A stretch of 8,821 nt of DNA, from assembly GCA_946540705.1 (NCBI GenBank), contig CAMNJD010000487.1, forward strand, positions 1-8,821, in the 5' to 3' direction. Position 1 is the first letter of the stretch; each line of letters begins with the position of its first letter. The notes beneath the pieces are model-generated. The model saw only the letters and a program-made list of their open reading frames with translations, was not told where the DNA came from and made no database searches. Both the position numbers and the translations under genes were made by a program. The stretch comes from an uncultured Ruminococcus sp. (GTDB lineage: Bacteria > Bacillota > Clostridia > Oscillospirales > Ruminococcaceae). Shown here in pieces: positions 7,240-8,821 of this stretch.

Positions 7240-8169
7240 TTATTCGGCGAACAGCGGTGTTGAGAAATACCGCTCTGCCGTATCGGGCAGGATCGTCACA
7301 ACGGTCTTGCCCTCGCCGAGCTTTTCCGCGAGCTTCAGTGCCGCAGCGACATTCGTACCGCTGGAAATGCCGCACATGATGCCCTCCATCGAGGCGAGCT
7401 GCTTGGCAGTATTGATCGCGTCCTCGTCGGTGACGATGTGGATATGGTCATAGATATGCTGATTGAGGATCGGCGGGATCACGCCGTCGCCGATGCCCAT
7501 TTGCAGGTGTGTGCCGACGGTGCCGCCGGCGAGAATCGCCGCATGCTCAGGCTCGACCGCCCAGATCTCCATATCCGGGTACTGCGATTTGAGTGTTTCG
7601 CCGATGCCGGTGATCGTGCCGCCGGTGCCGATGCCGGAGCAGAAGCCGTCGATCCTGCACGCAGTCTGTTCGAGGATCTCGAGCGCGGTGTAATACTTAT
7701 GCGCATAGATGTTGTTGACGTTCTCGAACTGCTGCGGCACAAAGACGCGGGGGTCTTTTTTCGCCATATCGAGCGCGGTATCGAGGCAGGTCTGGATGCA
7801 CTTGCCGATATCGCCGGCATCGTGGATGAGAATGACCTCGGCACCGTAATGCTTCACGAGCTTGCGGCGCTCCTCACTGACGGAATCCGGCATGACGATG
7901 ACCGTCCGGTAGCCGCGGACGGCGCCGACGAGCGCAAGACCGATGCCCTGATTGCCGCTGGTAGGCTCAACGATGATCGTATCTGGGCGGATGCGGCCTT
8001 CCTTTTCGGCCTGCCGGATCATATTATAGGCGGTGCGTGTTTTGATCGAACCGCCGGCGTTGAGGCCCTCAAATTTCACGAGGATCTCGGCATTTCCGGG
8101 TTTGTTCATGCGGTTGAGGCGGATCATCGGGGTATGCCCGATCGCGTCCAGGATTGAATTGCAGATCAT
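7240..8169 (-). CDS. cysK: PLP-dependent cysteine synthase (O-acetylserine sulfhydrylase family)
   Basis: Members of this fold-type II PLP family replace the acetyl group of O-acetylserine with sulfide to form L-cysteine. The 309-residue product has the normal length. It opens with ILDAIGHTPMIRLNRM; the PLP-binding lysine is Lys43 in NAGGSIKTR, the substrate loop is EPTSGNQGIGLA (68-79), the phosphate-binding loop is GTGGT (181-185), and GISSG (267-271) should sit at the PLP pyridine ring. The end, ILPDTAERYFST, is also typical. Two positions depart from the usual CysK motifs (SxKDR has T for D; TSGNTG has Q for T), so the acyl donor or nucleophile may differ. The start at 8169 is chosen for GGAG eight bases upstream and for alignment with family N-termini; the ATG codons at 8187 and 8241 lack ribosome sites, and the latter lies upstream of the predicted transcript. 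It is the first gene of the operon. Confidence 0.9.
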   Translation of the reverse strand: MICNSILDAIGHTPMIRLNRMNKPGNAEILVKFEGLNAGGSIKTRTAYNMIRQAEKEGRIRPDTIIVEPTSGNQGIGLALVGAVRGYRTVIVMPDSVSEERRKLVKHYGAEVILIHDAGDIGKCIQTCLDTALDMAKKDPRVFVPQQFENVNNIYAHKYYTALEILEQTACRIDGFCSGIGTGGTITGIGETLKSQYPDMEIWAVEPEHAAILAGGTVGTHLQMGIGDGVIPPILNQHIYDHIHIVTDEDAINTAKQLASMEGIMCGISSGTNVAAALKLAEKLGEGKTVVTILPDTAERYFSTPLFAE

Positions 8170-8177
8170 AAATAAAG

Positions 8178-8181
8178 CTCC
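8178..8181 (-). promoter_or_regulatory. Ribosome binding site of the cysteine synthase gene
   Basis: GGAG on the - strand lies eight bases before the ATG at 8169. The upstream in-frame ATG codons have no such site, so this sets the start. Confidence 0.6.
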
Positions 8182-8212
8182 GATCATTTGTTTTTTGCAA
8201 ACTGCCTTATCC

Positions 8213-8241
8213 ATTATATCACAATATCCCGAAAAGTGCAA
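8213..8241 (-). promoter_or_regulatory. Sigma-A-type promoter of the cysK-ktrB-ktrA-gpsA operon
   Basis: On the - strand, TTGCAC (8241-8236) is followed after exactly 17 bases by a perfect TATAAT (8218-8213). Transcription would begin near 8206, leaving a leader of about 37 bases before the cysteine synthase ATG. That is too short for a riboswitch or T-box. It matches the promoter at 95-123 at 24 of 29 positions, spacer included. Confidence 0.8.
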
Positions 8242-8293
8242 TGGGGAGCAGCGAGAAAAAAGTTTCCGAATGAATAAATGGGTGCAAAATCGG

Positions 8294-8312
8294 AGCCGGG
8301 CACTGCCCGGTT
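8294..8312. other. Small GC-rich hairpin of unknown role
   Basis: CCGGGC (8296-8301) pairs with GCCCGG (8305-8310) around a 3-base loop, and a G-T and an A-T pair extend it outwards. On the - strand a short T-run occurs six bases after the stem, so it could be a weak terminator insulating the operon promoter from upstream transcription. It could equally be chance. The rest of 8242-8410 shows nothing I can name. Confidence 0.3.
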
Positions 8313-8410
8313 ATTCACATTGAGCAAGTCCCCCGCCGCCGCGGTCAGCGCCGTTTCCCCTCCTCCGGGAACCGTGAGCGCAAATGCACCTTTCGCAGCG
8401 CGCGGATTTC

Positions 8411-8446
8411 AAAAAAAAAGCCGCAGGCAGCTCGCATGCCCGCGGC
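8411..8446 (-). terminator. Intrinsic terminator of the candidate small RNA
   Basis: On the - strand GCCGCGGGCA (8446-8437) pairs over 10 bp with TGCCTGCGGC (8429-8420) around a 7-base loop and is followed by nine T residues (8419-8411). One pair is a G-U wobble on this strand but an A-C mismatch on the other, which together with the T-run fixes the direction. Confidence 0.9.
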
Positions 8447-8617
8447 AACAACATATGATCGAAACGTTCTGTCTGTTTCCCGAACCTTCACCGGCGGCTG
8501 CACGCAGTGCGGGTCAGATATCACATCACCTCTGCGGCGTGTGAGCACGCATGCTGCCGGCCGGGCAGTTCCGGAAAACGGTCAGCCCCGGTGCAGCGAC
8601 GTTCCCGTTTCGGATGT
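8411..8617 (-). ncRNA. Candidate structured small RNA gene of unassigned family
   Basis: An extended -10 promoter lies just upstream (8622-8632) and a classical terminator ends the locus, defining a transcript of about 205 bases without a convincing reading frame. The ends pair: 8606-8612 with 8460-8466 (7 bp), preceded by ACAU/AUGU (8614-8617 with 8451-8454). An inner helix of 11 bp with a single bulged base joins 8583-8593 to 8489-8500. Within it are local hairpins 8564-8568/8554-8558, 8546-8550/8537-8541 and 8531-8534/8515-8518. Between the closing and inner helices is an asymmetric bubble, about 12 against 22 bases, with possible GAAC/GUUC pairing. End-pairing plus an asymmetric bubble recall 6S RNA, but the branched tip is not typical and I cannot recognise the family. 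It is read in the same direction as cysK but stops about 200 bases before that gene's transcript start. Confidence 0.6.
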
Positions 8618-8621
8618 ATTC

Positions 8622-8648
8622 AGTATAGCACAAAATCTGCCGAAAAAA
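8622..8648 (-). promoter_or_regulatory. Promoter of the candidate small RNA (extended -10)
   Basis: On the - strand TATACT (8627-8622) is preceded by TGTGC, an extended -10. No good -35 hexamer is seen at 16-18 bases, but a TTTTCGG segment upstream resembles the spacer of the two other promoters in the window, shifted by two bases. Start of transcription is expected near 8617-8614. Confidence 0.6.
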
Positions 8649-8783
8649 CGGGTTTTGGTATGAAATGTATCATTTTTGGGTATGAACGGCACGCCGCATG
8701 CCGCGGGAGTGGCTGAATCGAGGAGTTATAGATGGATTTGCATTTTGCATTTTTGTATTCAGCAGTGCAAAAGATCGGTGAAT
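8649..8783. other. Gene-free stretch upstream of the small RNA promoter
   Basis: No supported gene is seen. The only structure noted is a 7-base inverted repeat TTTTGCA (8743-8749) with TGCAAAA (8766-8772), next to a short direct TTTGCA/TTTTGCA repeat from about 8738. It might be a binding site, but nothing shows which gene it would serve. Confidence 0.25.
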
Positions 8784-8817
8784 GGGGGAAGACACCCCCT
8801 TCGGGGTTTCTTCCCCC
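8784..8817. repeat. Long palindromic hairpin at the right window edge
   Basis: GGGGGAAGA (8784-8792) pairs perfectly with TCTTCCCCC (8809-8817). After one mismatch the stem continues as ACCCC (8794-8798) with GGGGT (8803-8807), closing on CTTC. There is no T-run on either side within the window, so it looks more like a palindromic intergenic repeat than a terminator. The T-run of a + strand terminator could however lie just beyond the edge. Confidence 0.6.
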
Positions 8818-8821
8818 AAGC

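Noticed and set aside
7438..8157. A 239-codon open frame on the + strand
   Set aside because: It is the antisense shadow of the cysteine synthase gene, which carries clear family motifs.
8170..8206. A riboswitch or T-box ahead of the cysteine synthase gene
   Set aside because: The predicted leader is only about 37 bases, too short for a known sulfur-sensing riboswitch or T-box, and no conserved core sequence is present.
8345..8548. A 67-codon open frame on the - strand within the candidate small RNA
   Set aside because: It runs through the terminator hairpin and its T-run, is arginine-rich without a motif, and has no clear ribosome site, so the locus is better read as non-coding.

Overview
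The window is about 8.8 kb of moderately GC-rich DNA. It most resembles a gut Clostridium-class bacterium of the Ruminococcus/Oscillospiraceae type. This rests on protein style (a clostripain-type lipoprotein fused to BspA-like repeats, a two-gene Ktr potassium system, a C_GCAxxG_C_C protein), strong AGGAGG-type ribosome sites and A+T-rich sigma-A-like promoters. It is an inference from family resemblance, because there is no rRNA or other taxonomic marker here.

Layout. Bases 1-325 are gene-free. They hold a hairpin repeat at the extreme edge, a good promoter (95-123) and a long leader region occupied by three nested perfect inverted repeats (123-255). A single large gene on the + strand (326-3691) encodes a secreted lipoprotein with a clostripain (C11) cysteine peptidase domain followed by leucine-rich BspA-like repeats. 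A strong bidirectional terminator (3721-3768) separates it from a converging operon on the - strand.

The - strand operon is read from right to left: cysK-type cysteine synthase, a small C_GCAxxG_C_C cysteine-rich protein, ktrB (potassium channel subunit), ktrA (its nucleotide-gated regulator) and gpsA (glycerol-3-phosphate dehydrogenase). Gaps are 21, 7, 15 and 61 bases. One promoter just upstream of cysK (8213-8241) and the terminator at 3721-3768 would bracket a five-gene transcript. It would cover cysteine synthesis and thiol chemistry, potassium uptake and phospholipid precursor supply. No common function is proven.

The right end (8170-8821) has no convincing protein gene. It contains the operon promoter and, further out, what looks like an independent small RNA gene on the - strand (about 8411-8617). 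That locus has its own extended -10 promoter, closing helices that bring the two ends together, several internal hairpins and a classical terminator with nine U residues. This is the most interesting object in the window: I cannot assign it to a known RNA family from sequence alone, and 6S RNA is the first alternative to test. The window ends in a 14-bp-paired palindromic hairpin (8784-8817).

Three promoters in the window share an unusual common spacer (TTTTCG ... ATATT.TG before the -10), which suggests a lineage-typical promoter architecture.
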